The translations under genes were made by a program, and so were the position numbers. From JAJPHF01 sp035293805 (GTDB lineage Bacteria; Chloroflexota; UBA6077; JAJPHF01): a stretch of DNA of 64,000 bases. The stretch is from positions 1 through 64,000 of the forward strand of contig DATGMD010000091.1 of the NCBI GenBank assembly GCA_035293805.1, written 5' to 3'. A model generated the notes under the pieces. It was not told where the DNA came from, made no database searches, and worked only from the letters and a program-made list of their open reading frames with translations. Numbering within the stretch: the first letter of the stretch is position 1; the number at the start of each line of letters is the position of its first letter. This document shows positions 62,853 through 64,000 of this stretch, in pieces.

Positions 62853-63989
62853 TCACGGCGGCGCCGCCCCGTCCACCGGTGCGATGCTTATATCGAGCGA
62901 GCCGCCGATGTCCGGCTGCGTCGGCGGCAGGTCGAGGTGCGCGGACGCGCCGGGGCTCTCCGGCAGCTCGAGCGCCCCGAACAGCGGGGTCAGCAGCGTC
63001 TGTGCGCTGACATAGCGCCCGCCGGGACAGCTCGTGGTGAGCAGCAGCTGGGGTTGGCCGCCGTCGTCCAGGCGCAGCCGGAAGCGGCCCTGCTGCGCCT
63101 CGCCGCTCACCAGCACCGCGAAGGAGCCGCCGCCTGCGTACTCGCACCCGCCGGGCGTGCCGCCGCTGATCGCGGCCTCGCCCCGCCCCTCGCCCTCGAG
63201 CTGGCCGTCCCCGGTCGGCTGGAACGTCAGCTCCAGGCGCTCGCTTTGGAGCTGTTCATCCCCAAAGGCGCCGCTCACCACCACGTCGCCCCGCCAGGGA
63301 CAGAGGGCAACCGCCGCGCGGCCCGCCACCCAGCGACCGCGGAGCCGGGGGCGCAGGGACGGGTCGTATTGGCCCGAACCGGCGCCCAGGTCGAGTCGGC
63401 CGTCGAGGTCGCCGGCGAGCCGGCCCGGCGCGCCCTCCTGTAACGCCAGTCGCACCGCGCCGGCCCCGCTGTACCAGCGCTGGAAGGGCACCGGCGCGGC
63501 CACCGATTCGACCTCCACCGGCAGGTCGCGGAGCGCGCCGTCGACTGCCAGATCGACCTTGCTCGCCGTCCCCTCGGCGGCTCGGCTGGCGAGCGTTCCC
63601 GCGAAGGGGCTCTCGATTACCACGTCGAGACGCGCGCTCAGCACCCGCGGCCCCTGATCGCCGGTCGCGAGGGCGGCAAAGGCTGGAGCGGTCGCGCTTT
63701 GGCCCGCGGCCTGCCCGCTTACCGACCCGTCGCACGCCACGTCCAGCGCCACCGTCCCGCGCAGCTCGCCCGCTTGCTGCTCGAACACGGCGCCCGCATC
63801 CGTAGTCTCGGAGGACTCGACCTCAAGGGCCGCGCTCCAATCGCCTTCGTAGTGCCCGGCATAGCGGTAGGTGGGTTCGGCGGCCCAGGCCGTCTGGGCA
63901 GGGGCGGGCGGCGGGGGGGACAGAGCGCCCCGGAGCAGGAGCACCACGAGCGCGACCAGCGCGAAGGGCCAACGGGTAAGCGGGCGCAT
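62853..63989 (-). CDS. Exported protein of unknown function, probably beta-rich
   Basis: This 378-residue protein has a signal peptide ('RWPFALVALVVLLLRGALS', cleavage near 'AWA'). The mature part is acidic, Gly/Ala-rich and made of short alternating strands ('YAGHYEGDWSAALEVESSE', 'GRLAGDLDGRLDLGAGSGQY'), with four Cys residues that could form disulfides. No catalytic motif. It ends in a Pro-rich tail. TATACT (63995-64000 on the minus strand) is only 5 nt before the ATG, so it may be leaderless. The 257-nt gap to uvrB shows only the uvrB promoter and GC-rich inverted repeats. Confidence 0.6.
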   Translation of the reverse strand: MRPLTRWPFALVALVVLLLRGALSPPPPAPAQTAWAAEPTYRYAGHYEGDWSAALEVESSETTDAGAVFEQQAGELRGTVALDVACDGSVSGQAAGQSATAPAFAALATGDQGPRVLSARLDVVIESPFAGTLASRAAEGTASKVDLAVDGALRDLPVEVESVAAPVPFQRWYSGAGAVRLALQEGAPGRLAGDLDGRLDLGAGSGQYDPSLRPRLRGRWVAGRAAVALCPWRGDVVVSGAFGDEQLQSERLELTFQPTGDGQLEGEGRGEAAISGGTPGGCEYAGGGSFAVLVSGEAQQGRFRLRLDDGGQPQLLLTTSCPGGRYVSAQTLLTPLFGALELPESPGASAHLDLPPTQPDIGGSLDISIAPVDGAAPP

Positions 63990-63994
63990 GGCGC

Positions 63995-64000
63995 AGTATA
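63995..64000 (-). promoter_or_regulatory. -10 box touching the last gene
   Basis: TATACT on the minus strand, 5 nt before the ATG at 63989, at the very edge of the window. The -35 region is not in the window. Confidence 0.4.

Overview
The window is about 64 kb of very GC-rich bacterial chromosome with densely packed housekeeping genes. No rRNA gene or single phylum-defining marker is present. The gene mix suggests an uncultured member of Chloroflexota: LL-diaminopimelate aminotransferase (DapL), a CTC-type ribosomal protein L25, a DUF6941 protein, a YfhO-like membrane protein, CoxG, ROK glucokinase, and GluRS beside tRNA-Glu and tRNA-Gln with no GlnRS in view. That assignment is inference.

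Left part (1-12.3 kb): initiator tRNA-Met and tRNA-Glu, a membrane-anchored Trm112-like zinc ribbon, a YfhO-like protein, rsmI, tatD, a polyprenyl diphosphate synthase, small envelope proteins, a CHASE2 adenylate cyclase and recJ. Region 12.4-17.5 kb: four exported Gly/Tyr/Phe/Pro-rich proteins of unknown function around rplY (L25). They have near-identical translation starts, and two of their transcription units share an upstream 12-mer. I consider this the best candidate for an undescribed system. Region 17.5-28 kb: tRNA-Glu and tRNA-Gln, gltX, rluD, ileS, aspS, a CvpA-CAP fusion and hemW. Region 28-36 kb: GGPP-type synthase and ROK kinase, then miaA-dapF-dapL-hflX-gdhA.

Region 36-41 kb is accessory. 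It holds a lipoprotein aspartic protease, a methyltransferase, a tyrosine recombinase with an elaborate leader, several CxxC microproteins and tRNA-Arg(TCT). A 27-nt copy of the tRNA 3' end lies 423 bp away as a direct repeat, which looks like an attachment-site scar or a very small integrative element.

Region 42-56 kb is one long minus-strand block: two acyl-CoA dehydrogenases, thiolase, 3-hydroxyacyl-CoA dehydrogenase, methylmalonyl-CoA epimerase, split methylmalonyl-CoA mutase, MeaB, carboxyltransferase, biotin carboxylase and a biotin carrier protein. Together they would take short-chain acyl-CoA to acetyl-CoA and propionyl-CoA to succinyl-CoA. The right end carries uvrB-uvrA and an exported protein of unknown function.

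Recurrent non-coding signals include extended -10 promoters (TGG or TGC before TAnnnT) and -10 boxes almost touching start codons, which suggests leaderless mRNAs. Inverted arrays of 7-bp repeats also fill three intergenic gaps.
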